Source of the DNA: Enterobacter chengduensis
GTDB taxonomy: Bacteria > Pseudomonadota > Gammaproteobacteria > Enterobacterales > Enterobacteriaceae
NCBI RefSeq assembly: GCF_001984825.2
Contig: NZ_CP043318.1
Location: 4,526,001 to 4,590,000, forward strand
Direction: 5' to 3'
Length of the DNA: 64,000 nucleotides
Shown here piece after piece: positions 51,702-61,821 of the stretch. The position numbers and the translations under genes were made by a program. The notes beneath the pieces are model-generated. The model did not search any database. It saw only the letters and a program-made list of their open reading frames with translations, and had not been told where the DNA came from. Every line of letters starts with the position of its first letter. The stretch's first letter is position 1.

Positions 51702-53642
51702 TCAAACAGAGTATCTTTGCAAATATTTTTTCACGTTGGTGTCAAGCGGCTGAGAGGCAGCAAAAAAATCCCCCTGACCACCCATGACGCCGCGCTCTGT
51801 TAACATCTGCCATTCGGCTCTGGAGCGTACGCCCGCGGCAAAGACCTGCGTTCGCGTTCCCTTGCAGGCTTCGACCAGACTCTGAACCAGCAGCTGGTTT
51901 TCCGTACGCTTCTCAATATTCCTTACCAGCCCTGGATGGAGCTTTAATAGCTCCACATCCAGCTCCTTGATCCAGTTGGTACTGACCAGCGTTAAACCTG
52001 CCTGCGTCACGGCGACACGCGCGCCCAGCGCATTGATCAAACGGACCACCGGACGTAACCGGCTGATGTGTTGACCTACATCGGCCTCAGCAAGTTCAAA
52101 AATAATGTGTTTGCGTTGCGATTTTTCGCATTGCATTAATGTATCACGTAGCCAGCGCTGAAAACGTGGACGTATTAACGACTCCACGGTGACCTGTAAC
52201 GCCAGGTTCTCTTCCGGCCAGAAGGATAAAAACGGCATCAGCCGGGTAATTTGCTGGCGGTCATACTCTTCGGACAGACCAAATTGCAGCACCATCGGCA
52301 GATATTCCGCCGAGATAACCTCTTCCGTACCGTCAAAAATACGACACATTAATTCACGGTGATGAACGTTCCCATTTTTCATGACCGCGGGTTTTTGATA
52401 GATACGTGGCCCGCCGCGGCTAAGCATTTGCTCAATCAACGTACGCCAGCGCACGTTGCCGCGCCCTTTTTCCGGCAGCGAGTCATCATACACCGCCCAT
52501 CCGTTCGCCCCCTGCAACACGGCGTTGCGGGTAGCGGCTTCCGCATGTTCCATCACTTGTTCTGTCGATTGCCCGCCGCGCCAGGCGCAGATCCCCATGT
52601 GGACCATATCGTCCCTGTCGAGCATTTTGCTCTGCGGCAGGGCATCCACCGCCTTCAGCAGCTGGCTGGCGATGCTTTCCGACTCCTTCAGCGTGCGATG
52701 CGGCAACAACACGGCAAAGTCGCTGCGGTGATAGCGGGCCAGCAGCGCGCCCGGGTAGCGCATAATAAAGGTGGAGAGCAGGTTGATCAGCGTAAAGAGA
52801 TTTTCTTCCGCGACCCGCTGTCCCCAGGTGTCGCGCAGGAGATCGAAATCGGGCAGGCGAATCATCATCACCACCCCGTGCGTCCCCACTTTTTCTGAAT
52901 CGTCGAGCAGCGTGGCGAGCTGATTATCAAAGAAAAGGCGGTTGTTAAGGCCGGTTTTATTATCCTGCGCCGCATAAGAGCGGATCAGCGAATCCATTCG
53001 GCTGCGCTGGTCGCTGGCAAACTGGATTTCGGAGAGCAGTGTATCGAGCGCGCTGCTGGCGCGTGCCGGCCACTCGTGAACAGAGCCACGCACCTGCGGG
53101 CCACGTTCGCCGTTAAGGATCCTTACGGAGCGCATCTCCAGGAGTTCCTGGCCGGAGAGCTGGCGGCGCAGCCAGCGGACCGCGAGAAAGATCAGCAGGA
53201 CGATAAACGCAACGGCAACGGTGAGCGGCGCGGTGGTCATCATGGAACGAAAATAGCTGGCCATCGGATCGAGGTAGACCATGTGTATCGTCATCCCCGG
53301 ATTTTTAAGGGAGTGCACCGTCACCTCCCGATACTGACTCACCACACCCGCGGGGCGGTAACTTTCGGGCCGCGCGTGGCTTAACACACGATGCGCTCCC
53401 TGCTGGATGTCGATCTGAACAATATCAACAGGTACCATCAGCTCATCAAGCTCGCGGGAGAGCGCCGGTAGCGGCGTTGTCAGCAGACGCGTATCAATCA
53501 CCGACGCAACGGACTGCACCCGATTGACCAGCTTGTCCTGGATGGCGTTGTAAAAGCTTAGCGAACAGCCCAGAAGGGTGACAAAAATGGTCAACCCCGT
53601 CAGCAAGGTGATAAAAGCTGAGAACTTCGTCGTTAATCGCAT
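51702..53642 (-). CDS. csrD: CsrD, RNase E specificity factor for CsrB/CsrC
   Basis: CsrD directs RNase E to the sRNAs CsrB and CsrC, so it lowers their level and frees CsrA. The 646 residues match E. coli. Two membrane helices (about 8-30 and 136-157) flank a periplasmic region. The GGDEF domain is degenerate: the motif is HRSDF. The EAL domain is also degenerate (ELM in place of EAL). CsrD therefore neither makes nor degrades cyclic di-GMP. It lies upstream of mreB with 283 bases between. Confidence 0.96.
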   Translation of the reverse strand: MRLTTKFSAFITLLTGLTIFVTLLGCSLSFYNAIQDKLVNRVQSVASVIDTRLLTTPLPALSRELDELMVPVDIVQIDIQQGAHRVLSHARPESYRPAGVVSQYREVTVHSLKNPGMTIHMVYLDPMASYFRSMMTTAPLTVAVAFIVLLIFLAVRWLRRQLSGQELLEMRSVRILNGERGPQVRGSVHEWPARASSALDTLLSEIQFASDQRSRMDSLIRSYAAQDNKTGLNNRLFFDNQLATLLDDSEKVGTHGVVMMIRLPDFDLLRDTWGQRVAEENLFTLINLLSTFIMRYPGALLARYHRSDFAVLLPHRTLKESESIASQLLKAVDALPQSKMLDRDDMVHMGICAWRGGQSTEQVMEHAEAATRNAVLQGANGWAVYDDSLPEKGRGNVRWRTLIEQMLSRGGPRIYQKPAVMKNGNVHHRELMCRIFDGTEEVISAEYLPMVLQFGLSEEYDRQQITRLMPFLSFWPEENLALQVTVESLIRPRFQRWLRDTLMQCEKSQRKHIIFELAEADVGQHISRLRPVVRLINALGARVAVTQAGLTLVSTNWIKELDVELLKLHPGLVRNIEKRTENQLLVQSLVEACKGTRTQVFAAGVRSRAEWQMLTERGVMGGQGDFFAASQPLDTNVKKYLQRYSV

Positions 53643-53824
53643 CCTTGAGATTACTCCGTGGGTTGATGGGGTAGCGAGTAAGCGCTAACTTGCATTTCAA
53701 ATGCGGCATACTACCAAATCGGGCGTATCTGGCAATTTATTGCGTTAAATCGGCACTGCGTTTCCCTGAGCGAGTATAGTCTTCAGAAATTATTTTCCAA
53801 TCATCTGAGTCGAGAGGACCCCGT

Positions 53825-54799
53825 ATGCAGGCTTTGATCTTAGAACAGCAGGACGGCAGAACGCTTGCCTCGGTACAGGCGGTAGAAGAGCATCGCCTGC
53901 CGGAAGGCGACGTCACCGTCGACATCGACTGGTCCAGTTTAAATTATAAAGATGCGCTGGCGATTACCGGTAAGGGTAAAATCATCCGAAATTTCCCTAT
54001 GGTGCCGGGAATTGACTTTGCGGGCCGGGTTCATACCAGCGAGGATCCGCGCTTCCATCCGGGCCAGCAGGTGCTGCTCACCGGCTGGGGCGTGGGTGAA
54101 AATCACTGGGGCGGGCTGGCCACGCAGGCGCGCGTGAAGGGCGACTGGCTGGTGCCAATGCCGAAAGGCATGGATGGCCGCAAGGCGATGATCGTCGGCA
54201 CGGCAGGCTTTACCGCCATGCTGTGCGTGATGGCGCTGGAAGACGCGGGCATCCGCCCTGAGTCGGGGGAAATTGTCGTCACCGGCGCCAGCGGCGGCGT
54301 GGGCAGCACGGCAGTGACGCTGCTGCACAAGCTGGGCTACCAGGTCGCGGCGGTGACCGGTCGTGAAAGCACCCACGATTACCTGCGCCAGCTCGGCGCT
54401 AGCCGCATTCTTGGCCGCGACGAATTCGCGGAAACCCGTCCGCTGGAAAAACAGCTCTGGGCCGGGGCGGTGGATACCGTCGGAGACAAGGTGCTGGCGA
54501 AAGTGCTGGCGCAGATGAATTACGGCGGCTGCGTGGCAGCCTGCGGGCTGGCGGGCGGATTTGCCCTGCCAACCACCGTGATGCCTTTTATTCTACGTAA
54601 CGTCCGCCTGCAGGGCGTGGATTCCGTGATGACCCCTGCGGCCCGTCGTACGGCGGCATGGGAACGTCTGGTACGCGACCTGCCAGAATCGTTCTACACC
54701 CAGAGCGCCACGGAGATAACCCTCAGCCAGGCGCCGGACTATGCCAGTAAGATCATGGACAACCAGTTCCACGGTCGCGCGCTGGTGAAAATCGCCTAA
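53825..54799 (+). CDS. acuI: AcuI, acrylyl-CoA reductase (NADPH)
   Basis: AcuI (YhdH) reduces toxic acrylyl-CoA to propionyl-CoA with NADPH. The 324 residues equal E. coli YhdH. It is a zinc-independent medium-chain reductase; the NADPH loop is VTGASGGVGSTA near 155-166. It diverges from csrD. Downstream is msrPQ, in contrast to K-12, where acuI is followed by accB genes and msrPQ lies elsewhere. Confidence 0.96.
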   Translation: MQALILEQQDGRTLASVQAVEEHRLPEGDVTVDIDWSSLNYKDALAITGKGKIIRNFPMVPGIDFAGRVHTSEDPRFHPGQQVLLTGWGVGENHWGGLATQARVKGDWLVPMPKGMDGRKAMIVGTAGFTAMLCVMALEDAGIRPESGEIVVTGASGGVGSTAVTLLHKLGYQVAAVTGRESTHDYLRQLGASRILGRDEFAETRPLEKQLWAGAVDTVGDKVLAKVLAQMNYGGCVAACGLAGGFALPTTVMPFILRNVRLQGVDSVMTPAARRTAAWERLVRDLPESFYTQSATEITLSQAPDYASKIMDNQFHGRALVKIA

Positions 54800-54837
54800 T
54801 CTTCAAATTTTCGTGACATATTCGCGCGAATCCCTCT

Positions 54838-54871
54838 CCTCCGTCATGCTTAGGAAAACGCATGACGGAGG
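54838..54871 (+). promoter_or_regulatory. 12-bp inverted repeat covering the msrP ribosome binding site
   Basis: CCTCCGTCATGC (54838-54849) is the exact reverse complement of GCATGACGGAGG (54860-54871), with a ten-base loop. The right arm contains the SD GGAGG of msrP, five bases before the ATG. The repeat may be a translation-blocking hairpin or a DNA operator. Confidence 0.75.
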
Positions 54872-54876
54872 ATGCC

Positions 54877-55878
54877 ATGAAAAACCGAAAGCTGACGGAA
54901 GCCGACGTAACGTCTGAGTCTGTCTTTATGTTACAGCGCCGCCAGATCCTTAAAATGCTTGGCATCAGCGCCACCGCGCTATCGCTCTCGCCTGCGGCAC
55001 ACGCCGACCTGCTCGACTGGTTTAAAGGCAACGATCGGCCGAAGGCTCCGTCCGGCGCCCCGCTCACCTTTACAAAACCGGCCGAATGGCAAAACAAACT
55101 GACGCTGACGCCGGAAGATAAAGTCACTGGCTACAATAACTTCTACGAATTTGGTCTGGATAAGGCCGACCCTGCCGCCAACGCCGGTAGTCTCAAAACC
55201 GATCCGTGGACGCTGAAGATTGATGGCGAAGTGGCGAAACCCCTGACGCTGGATCATCATGACCTCACCACCCGCTTCCCGCTCGAAGAGCGTATCTATC
55301 GCATGCGCTGTGTGGAAGCCTGGTCGATGGTGGTGCCCTGGGTAGGCTTCCCGCTGCATAAGCTGCTGGCGATGGTTGAGCCCACCAGCAACGCAAAATA
55401 TGTCGCCTTCCAGACGCGCTATGCGCCGGACGAGATGCCCGGGCAAAAAGACCGGTTTATCGGCGGCGGGCTTGAATATCCCTACGTGGAAGGGTTACGC
55501 CTCGATGAGGCGATGCACCCGCTTACCCTGCTGGCCGTCGGCGTGTACGGCAAGGCGCTTCCGCCGCAGAACGGTGCCCCCATTCGTTTAACCGTGCCGT
55601 GGAAGTACGGTTTCAAGGGGATTAAGTCTATCGTCAGCATTAAGCTCACCCGCGAGCGCCCGCCAACCACCTGGAATCTGGCGGCTCCCGACGAATACGG
55701 TTTCTTCGCCAACGTGAACCCGCACGTGGATCACCCGCGCTGGTCGCAGGCGACCGAGCGGTTTATCGGTTCCGGCGGTGCGCTGGACGTTAAGCGCCAG
55801 CCGACGCTGCTGTTTAACGGCTATGCGGATGAAGTGGCCTCGCTGTACCGTGGCCTCAATTTACGGGAGAACTTCTGA
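54877..55878 (+). CDS. msrP: MsrP, periplasmic methionine-sulfoxide reductase, molybdopterin subunit
   Basis: MsrP (YedY) repairs oxidised methionine in periplasmic proteins with MsrQ. The 333-residue protein (E. coli 334) has a twin-arginine signal ([20 protein letters not shown], near 21-40) and the molybdenum-ligating Cys in RMRCVEAW near 147. ATG 54877 follows GGAGG; an upstream ATG at 54862 gives five extra codons and lies inside the inverted repeat. The gene abuts msrQ. Confidence 0.95.
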   Translation: MKNRKLTEADVTSESVFMLQRRQILKMLGISATALSLSPAAHADLLDWFKGNDRPKAPSGAPLTFTKPAEWQNKLTLTPEDKVTGYNNFYEFGLDKADPAANAGSLKTDPWTLKIDGEVAKPLTLDHHDLTTRFPLEERIYRMRCVEAWSMVVPWVGFPLHKLLAMVEPTSNAKYVAFQTRYAPDEMPGQKDRFIGGGLEYPYVEGLRLDEAMHPLTLLAVGVYGKALPPQNGAPIRLTVPWKYGFKGIKSIVSIKLTRERPPTTWNLAAPDEYGFFANVNPHVDHPRWSQATERFIGSGGALDVKRQPTLLFNGYADEVASLYRGLNLRENF

Positions 55879-56478
55879 GTGCGTTTAACGGCAAAACAAA
55901 TCACCTGGCTGAAAGTGCTGCTGCACCTGGCCGGGTTACTTCCTTTTATATGGCTGTTCTGGGCCGCCAGCCAGGGGCTCTTTAGCGCCGATCCGGCAAA
56001 GGATATCCAGCATTTTACCGGTCGGATGGCTCTGAAATTCTTACTGGCCACCTTGCTCGTCTCGCCGCTGGCGCGCTACGCTAAACAGCCATTATTGATA
56101 CGCACCCGTCGGCTGTTAGGGCTATGGTGTTTTGCCTGGGCGACGCTGCACCTCACGAGCTATGCCCTGCTGGAACTGGGAATTAACAATCTGGCACTGC
56201 TTGGTCACGAACTGGTGACGCGCCCTTATCTGACGCTGGGTATCGTGAGCTGGGTGGTTTTACTGGCGCTGGCGCTGACCTCTACGCAGTATGCGCAGCG
56301 AAAGCTGGGCAGGCGCTGGCAGCTGCTGCACAACTTCGTCTATCTTGTTGCGATCCTCGCGCCCATTCATTACCTGTGGTCGGTGAAGATCCTCTCCCCG
56401 CAGCCGATCCTGTACGCACTGGCCGCCGTGGCGCTTTTAGCATGGCGTTACAAGAAGTTCCGCCAGTGGTTACGATAG
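55879..56478 (+). CDS. msrQ: MsrQ, heme membrane subunit of the methionine-sulfoxide reductase
   Basis: MsrQ (YedZ) is the b-type heme membrane protein that feeds quinol or flavin electrons to MsrP. The GTG start directly follows the msrP stop, with GGGAG upstream. The 199-residue protein has six likely membrane helices; the heme-binding histidines are expected in IQHFTGR, TLHLTSY and LLHNFVY. It lacks the last dozen residues of E. coli MsrQ (211). Confidence 0.95.
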   Translation: MRLTAKQITWLKVLLHLAGLLPFIWLFWAASQGLFSADPAKDIQHFTGRMALKFLLATLLVSPLARYAKQPLLIRTRRLLGLWCFAWATLHLTSYALLELGINNLALLGHELVTRPYLTLGIVSWVVLLALALTSTQYAQRKLGRRWQLLHNFVYLVAILAPIHYLWSVKILSPQPILYALAAVALLAWRYKKFRQWLR

Positions 56479-56712
56479 TTCGCGAAACTGTGCGTTTTCC
56501 CGCAGATTACCCCTCAACCGCAAATCTTTTTCGGATAGCGGTTGATAATCTTCCCTGATAAGACCAGTATTTAGCTGCTAAATGCTACGAAATCGTTATA
56601 ATGTGCGACCTTGGTTCGCCTTACAGCGGTTTTAAGCCTCTGAAAAGGTGACATTTGCGTTTCGAAGGTATATTTTGTTTTTTACCCGAAAATCGCAGGA
56701 GATAGCGGCATA

Positions 56713-57165
56713 ATGACTGATAAGTTCCATATCTTAGTTTTGAACGGACCGAACCTGAACATGCTCGGCACCCGTGAGCCAGAGAAGTACGGCACGCTAA
56801 CATTGAGTGAAATTGTTAACCGTCTGGGAACGGAAGCAGCGTCGCTGAATGTGGATTTGGATCATTTTCAGTCGAACGCGGAGTACGCACTCATCGACCG
56901 TATTCATCAGGCTAAAGACACTGTGGACTATATCCTGATCAATCCGGCCGCGTTTACGCACACCAGTGTTGCTATCCGCGACGCACTGCTCGCGGTGAGT
57001 ATCCCGTTTATCGAGATCCACCTGAGTAACGTGCACGCCCGAGAGCCGTTCCGCCACCATTCATATCTGTCGGATATCGCTGCCGGCGTTATCTGTGGAC
57101 TTGGCGCTGACGGCTATTCATACGCTTTACAGACAGCGGTAAAACGCTTGTCACAATCACACTAA
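56713..57165 (+). CDS. aroQ: AroQ, type II 3-dehydroquinate dehydratase
   Basis: AroQ catalyses the third step of the shikimate pathway in its type II form. The 150-residue protein has [13 protein letters not shown] (11-23) with the active-site loop Arg and Tyr, NPAAFTHTS (near 78) and the catalytic His in [18 protein letters not shown]-12 lacks this gene and uses AroD; Salmonella and most other enterobacteria carry an aroQ before accBC. It leads aroQ-accB-accC, 21 bases before accB. The promoter of the group lies in 56479-56712. Confidence 0.95.
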   Translation: MTDKFHILVLNGPNLNMLGTREPEKYGTLTLSEIVNRLGTEAASLNVDLDHFQSNAEYALIDRIHQAKDTVDYILINPAAFTHTSVAIRDALLAVSIPFIEIHLSNVHAREPFRHHSYLSDIAAGVICGLGADGYSYALQTAVKRLSQSH

Positions 57166-57186
57166 ACAAGAGTACGGAACCCACTC

Positions 57187-57648
57187 ATGGATATTCGTAA
57201 GATTAAAAAACTGATCGAGCTGGTTGAAGAATCAGGCATCTCCGAACTGGAAATTTCTGAAGGCGAAGAGTCTGTACGCATCAGCCGTGCAGCCCCAGCC
57301 GCTAGCTTCCCGGTAATGCAGCAAGCTTATGCTGCGCCAGTGCAGCAGCCTGCGCTCTCCGCAGCCGTTGCGCCAGCAGCAGAAGCCGCACCTGCCGCTG
57401 CAGCAGAAATCAGTGGTCACATCGTACGTTCCCCAATGGTTGGTACTTTCTACCGCACCCCGAGCCCGGACGCGAAGGCGTTCATCGAAGTGGGTCAGAA
57501 AGTCAACGTAGGCGATACCCTGTGCATCGTTGAAGCGATGAAAATGATGAACCAGATCGAAGCAGACAAATCAGGTACTGTGAAAGCGATTCTGGTCGAA
57601 AGTGGTCAGCCGGTTGAATTTGACGAGCCGCTGGTCGTCATCGAGTAA
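57187..57648 (+). CDS. accB: AccB, biotin carboxyl carrier protein
   Basis: AccB carries the biotin of acetyl-CoA carboxylase, the first step in fatty-acid synthesis. The 153-residue protein (E. coli 156) has an Ala/Pro-rich linker (about 35-75) and a C-terminal biotinyl domain with Lys119 in [10 protein letters not shown]. The three missing residues lie in the linker. In E. coli AccB represses its own operon. accC starts ten bases after its stop. Confidence 0.97.
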
Positions 57649-57658
57649 CGAGGCGAAC

Positions 57659-59008
57659 ATGCTGGATAAAATTGTTATCGCCAACCGCGGCGAGATCGCA
57701 CTGCGTATTCTTCGTGCCTGTAAAGAACTGGGCATCAAGACCGTGGCTGTGCACTCAAGCGCGGATCGCGATTTAAAACACGTATTGCTGGCGGATGAGA
57801 CGGTCTGTATTGGCCCGGCTCCGTCCGTAAAAAGCTATCTGAACATCCCGGCTATCATCAGCGCCGCTGAAATCACCGGCGCGGTGGCAATTCATCCGGG
57901 TTATGGTTTCCTCTCTGAGAACGCCAACTTTGCTGAGCAGGTTGAACGCTCTGGCTTTATCTTCATCGGCCCGAAAGCCGACACCATTCGCCTGATGGGC
58001 GACAAAGTGTCTGCAATCACGGCAATGAAAAAAGCCGGTGTACCAACCGTACCAGGCTCTGACGGCCCTCTGACCGACGACATGGATGCTAACCGTGCTC
58101 ATGCTAAACGCATTGGCTACCCGGTGATCATCAAGGCGTCCGGCGGCGGCGGCGGTCGCGGTATGCGCGTTGTGCGCAGCGATGCTGAACTGGCGCAGTC
58201 CATCTCCATGACCAAAGCTGAAGCGAAAGCCGCGTTCAGCAATGACATGGTGTACATGGAAAAATACCTGGAAAACCCACGCCACATCGAAATTCAGGTG
58301 CTGGCAGACGGCCAGGGTAACGCTATCTATCTGGCAGAACGTGACTGCTCCATGCAGCGTCGTCACCAGAAAGTGGTCGAAGAAGCGCCAGCACCGGGCA
58401 TTACCCCGGAACTGCGTCGCTACATCGGCGAGCGTTGCTCCAAAGCGTGCGTTGATATCGGCTATCGCGGTGCGGGTACGTTCGAGTTCCTGTTCGAAAA
58501 CGGCGAGTTTTACTTCATCGAGATGAACACCCGTATTCAGGTTGAACACCCGGTTACCGAAATGATCACCGGCGTTGACCTGATCAAAGAGCAGCTGCGT
58601 ATTGCAGCGGGCCAGCCGCTGTCCATCAAGCAGGAAGAAGTTGTGGTGAAAGGCCATGCGGTCGAGTGCCGTATTAACGCCGAAGACCCGAACACCTTCC
58701 TGCCGAGCCCGGGTAAAATCACGCGTTTCCACGCGCCGGGTGGCTTTGGCGTGCGCTGGGAGTCTCATATCTACGCCGGTTACACCGTACCGCCGTACTA
58801 TGACTCAATGATCGGCAAGCTCATCTGCTACGGCGAAAACCGTGACGTGGCGATTGCCCGCATGAAGAATGCCCTGCAGGAGCTGATCATCGACGGTATC
58901 AAAACCAACGTTGATCTGCAGATGCGTATCATGAGCGACGAGCACTTCCAGAATGGTGGAACCAATATCCACTATCTCGAGAAGAAACTCGGTCTTACCG
59001 AAAAGTAA
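57659..59008 (+). CDS. accC: AccC, biotin carboxylase
   Basis: AccC carboxylates the biotin on AccB, using ATP and bicarbonate. The 449 residues equal E. coli AccC. It has the ATP-grasp glycine loop [12 protein letters not shown] (near 159-170) and the catalytic region [20 protein letters not shown] (about 224-243). ATG 57659 starts the family N-terminus [12 protein letters not shown]; an upstream frame to 57602 overlaps accB and is rejected. It ends with a strong terminator. Confidence 0.98.
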   Translation: MLDKIVIANRGEIALRILRACKELGIKTVAVHSSADRDLKHVLLADETVCIGPAPSVKSYLNIPAIISAAEITGAVAIHPGYGFLSENANFAEQVERSGFIFIGPKADTIRLMGDKVSAITAMKKAGVPTVPGSDGPLTDDMDANRAHAKRIGYPVIIKASGGGGGRGMRVVRSDAELAQSISMTKAEAKAAFSNDMVYMEKYLENPRHIEIQVLADGQGNAIYLAERDCSMQRRHQKVVEEAPAPGITPELRRYIGERCSKACVDIGYRGAGTFEFLFENGEFYFIEMNTRIQVEHPVTEMITGVDLIKEQLRIAAGQPLSIKQEEVVVKGHAVECRINAEDPNTFLPSPGKITRFHAPGGFGVRWESHIYAGYTVPPYYDSMIGKLICYGENRDVAIARMKNALQELIIDGIKTNVDLQMRIMSDEHFQNGGTNIHYLEKKLGLTEK

Positions 59009-59023
59009 AACTGCTCGCGTGCG

Positions 59024-59048
59024 AAAAGGCCGGATTATCCGGCCTTTT
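59024..59048 (+). terminator. accBC terminator
   Basis: An eleven-base-pair stem AAAAGGCCGGA/TCCGGCCTTTT with a three-base loop is followed by further T residues, 15 bases after the accC stop. Confidence 0.93.
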
Positions 59049-59116
59049 TTATTTCTGGGGCCAGGAAAGCCTCATCATGTACAATCCCCGCTTTCTTCAT
59101 CCACAAGGGACAAAAA

Positions 59117-59359
59117 ATGGACAAACGTTTTGTTCAGGCCCATAAAGAAGCGCGCTGGGCGCTGTGGCTGACCCTTCTCTATCTTGCTGCATGGTTAGTA
59201 ACTGCTTACTTACCAGACTCCGCTATCGGCATCACCGGCCTGCCGCACTGGTTTGAAATGGCGTGTCTGTTGGTACCGCTGGTCTTCATTCTGCTGTGCT
59301 GGGCAATGGTGAAATTTATTTATCGCGATATTCCGCTGGAGGACGATGATGCAGCTTGA
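59117..59359 (+). CDS. yhdT: YhdT, small inner-membrane protein (DUF997)
   Basis: The 80-residue protein has two membrane helices (about 16-33 and 44-66) between charged ends. DUF997 proteins are usually encoded beside sodium symporters and may help them. It overlaps panF by eleven bases, as in E. coli, which implies coupled translation. Its role is unproven. Confidence 0.94.
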   Translation: MDKRFVQAHKEARWALWLTLLYLAAWLVTAYLPDSAIGITGLPHWFEMACLLVPLVFILLCWAMVKFIYRDIPLEDDDAA

Positions 59360-60800
59360 AGTCATTCTGCCGCTTGTCGCATACCTGCTGGTCGTGTTTG
59401 GGCTGTCCGTTTATGCCATGCGTAAACGGACGACCGGCACCTTCCTGAACGAGTATTTCCTTGGTAGCCGTTCGATGGGCGGCGTCGTGCTGGCCATGAC
59501 GCTGACTGCCACCTACATCAGCGCCAGTTCATTTATCGGAGGACCCGGCGCCGCCTATAAGTACGGGTTAGGCTGGGTGCTGCTGGCCATGATCCAGCTG
59601 CCTGCCGTCTGGCTCTCGCTGGGTATACTGGGTAAAAAGTTCGCCATTCTTGCACGCCGTTATAATGCCGTGACGCTCAACGATATGCTGTTTGCCCGCT
59701 ATCAGAGCCGTTTACTGGTGTGGCTGGCAAGCCTGAGCCTGCTGGTGGCCTTTATTGGCGCAATGACGGTGCAGTTTATTGGTGGCGCACGCCTGCTGGA
59801 AACGGCGGCCGGTATCCCCTACGAGACAGGCCTGATCATCTTCGGCGTCAGCATTGCGCTGTATACTGCGTTTGGCGGATTCCGCGCCAGCGTGCTGAAC
59901 GATACCCTGCAGGGATTGGTTATGCTCATCGGCACCATCGTCCTGCTGGTGGGTATCGTTCATGCGGCGGGTGGACTCACTCATGCGGTGGAAACCCTTG
60001 AAGCGATTGATCCGAAACTGGTCTCGCCGGAGGGTGCAGACGATATTCTTTCGCCGACATTTATGACGTCGTTCTGGGTGCTGGTCTGCTTCGGGGTCAT
60101 TGGTCTGCCCCATACCGCCGTGCGCTGCATATCCTATAAAGACAGCAAAGCTGTTCATAAAGGCATCATCATCGGGACCATCGTCGTCGCGGTCCTGATG
60201 TTTGGTATGCATCTGGCGGGTGCATTAGGACGAGCGGTTATCCCTGATCTTACCGTGCCGGATCTGGTGATCCCGACGCTGATGGTCAAGGTGCTTCCAC
60301 CATTTGCCGCCGGGATTTTCCTCGCGGCGCCAATGGCCGCTATTATGTCCACCATTAATGCCCAGCTTCTGCAAAGCTCCGCGACTATCATTAAAGATCT
60401 CTATCTCAATCTGCGCCCTGAGCAGGTAGAGAATGAACGACGCCTGAAGCGTATGTCGGCCGTCATTACGCTGGTATTAGGGGCCCTGCTGCTGCTAGCC
60501 GCATGGCGGCCGCCGGAGATGATCATCTGGCTCAACCTGCTCGCGTTTGGTGGGCTTGAAGCGGTATTTCTGTGGCCGCTGGTGTTAGGGCTCTACTGGG
60601 AGCGTGCGAACGCTGCGGGCGCGCTGAGCGGCTTGATTGTCGGCGGCGTGCTGTATGCCGTTCTCGCGACGTTTAAGATTCAGTACCTGGGCTTCCATCC
60701 GATTGTCCCATCGTTGCTGTTAAGTTTACTGGCGTTTGTGGTGGGGAACCGTTTCGGTCAGCCCGTCCCACAGCCCGCTATGATTTCTACTGATAAATAA
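59349..60800 (+). CDS. panF: PanF, sodium/pantothenate symporter
   Basis: PanF imports pantothenate, the precursor of CoA, with sodium. The 483 residues equal E. coli PanF, with about 13 membrane helices of the SSS family and the signature near [21 protein letters not shown]. Two adjacent ATG codons are possible; 59349 has GGAGG six bases upstream and matches E. coli. It lies 11 bases before prmA. Confidence 0.97.
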   Translation: MQLEVILPLVAYLLVVFGLSVYAMRKRTTGTFLNEYFLGSRSMGGVVLAMTLTATYISASSFIGGPGAAYKYGLGWVLLAMIQLPAVWLSLGILGKKFAILARRYNAVTLNDMLFARYQSRLLVWLASLSLLVAFIGAMTVQFIGGARLLETAAGIPYETGLIIFGVSIALYTAFGGFRASVLNDTLQGLVMLIGTIVLLVGIVHAAGGLTHAVETLEAIDPKLVSPEGADDILSPTFMTSFWVLVCFGVIGLPHTAVRCISYKDSKAVHKGIIIGTIVVAVLMFGMHLAGALGRAVIPDLTVPDLVIPTLMVKVLPPFAAGIFLAAPMAAIMSTINAQLLQSSATIIKDLYLNLRPEQVENERRLKRMSAVITLVLGALLLLAAWRPPEMIIWLNLLAFGGLEAVFLWPLVLGLYWERANAAGALSGLIVGGVLYAVLATFKIQYLGFHPIVPSLLLSLLAFVVGNRFGQPVPQPAMISTDK

Positions 60801-60811
60801 AGAGTTTTGCC

Positions 60812-61693
60812 ATGCCGTGGATCCAACTAAAACTGAATACAACCGGCGCTAACGCCGAAGAGCTGAGCGATGCGCTGATGGAGGCCGGTTCGGTCTCTAT
60901 CACCTTCCAGGACACGCATGACACGCCGGTCTTTGAGCCGCTGCCGGGCGAAACCCGCCTGTGGGGTGATACCGACGTTATTGGCCTGTTTGATGCCGAG
61001 ACGGACATGAAAGAGGTTGTCGCGATTCTGGAGAATCATCCTCTGCTGGGCGCGGGTTTTGTGCACAAAATCGAACAGCTGGAAGACAAAGACTGGGAAC
61101 GCGAGTGGATGGACAACTTCCACCCGATGCAGTTCGGCAAGCGTCTGTGGATCTGCCCAAGCTGGCGCGATGTCCCGGATGAAAACGCGGTTAACGTGAT
61201 GCTCGATCCGGGCCTGGCGTTTGGTACCGGCACTCATCCAACGACGTCCCTGTGCCTGCAGTGGCTGGATGGTCTCGATCTGGACGGTAAAACGGTGATC
61301 GACTTTGGCTGCGGATCCGGGATCCTTGCCATTGCCGCCCTGAAACTGGGCGCGGCTAAAGCCATCGGGATCGATATCGATCCGCAGGCGATTCAGGCCA
61401 GCCGGGATAACGCCGAGCGTAACGGCGTCTCCGATCGTCTGGAGCTGTATCTGCCGGATGCCCAGCCAGAAGCCATGAAAGCCGACGTGGTGGTCGCAAA
61501 CATTCTGGCGGGCCCACTGCGCGAGCTGGCACCATTAATCAGCGTGCTGCCCGTTGAGGGCGGTCTGCTGGGGCTTTCCGGTATCCTGGCAAGCCAGGCG
61601 GACAGCGTGTGTGAAGCCTACGCCGATCTCTTTGCCCTCGACCCGGTGGTGGAAAAAGAAGAGTGGTGCCGCATCACCGGCCGTAAAAAATAA
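60812..61693 (+). CDS. prmA: PrmA, ribosomal protein L11 methyltransferase
   Basis: PrmA trimethylates ribosomal protein uL11. The 293 residues equal E. coli PrmA. An N-terminal recognition domain (about 1-90) is followed by a class I SAM domain with [20 protein letters not shown] (near 162-181) and the catalytic-site NxLxGPL-type motif ([10 protein letters not shown]). It is cotranscribed with panF. A hairpin separates it from the carbonic anhydrase gene. Confidence 0.97.
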   Translation: MPWIQLKLNTTGANAEELSDALMEAGSVSITFQDTHDTPVFEPLPGETRLWGDTDVIGLFDAETDMKEVVAILENHPLLGAGFVHKIEQLEDKDWEREWMDNFHPMQFGKRLWICPSWRDVPDENAVNVMLDPGLAFGTGTHPTTSLCLQWLDGLDLDGKTVIDFGCGSGILAIAALKLGAAKAIGIDIDPQAIQASRDNAERNGVSDRLELYLPDAQPEAMKADVVVANILAGPLRELAPLISVLPVEGGLLGLSGILASQADSVCEAYADLFALDPVVEKEEWCRITGRKK

Positions 61694-61700
61694 GCATTTG

Positions 61701-61725
61701 GCGTGGTCATCTGACCACGCCTTTC
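61701..61725 (+). terminator. prmA terminator
   Basis: An eight-base-pair stem GCGTGGTC/GACCACGC with an ATCT loop lies eight bases after the prmA stop and is followed by CTTTC. Confidence 0.75.
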
Positions 61726-61821
61726 CCCCGCTGATAATCCTCTCTCCCCCGGCCATTCTTCGGTAAAATAACCTCACAAATCATGTTGATTTGTATTATA
61801 AAAATTCACCGGAAGAATATG

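Noticed and set aside
51702..53642. csrD as an active cyclic di-GMP enzyme
   Set aside because: The GGDEF motif is HRSDF and the EAL motif is ELM, as in known CsrD, which has no such activity.
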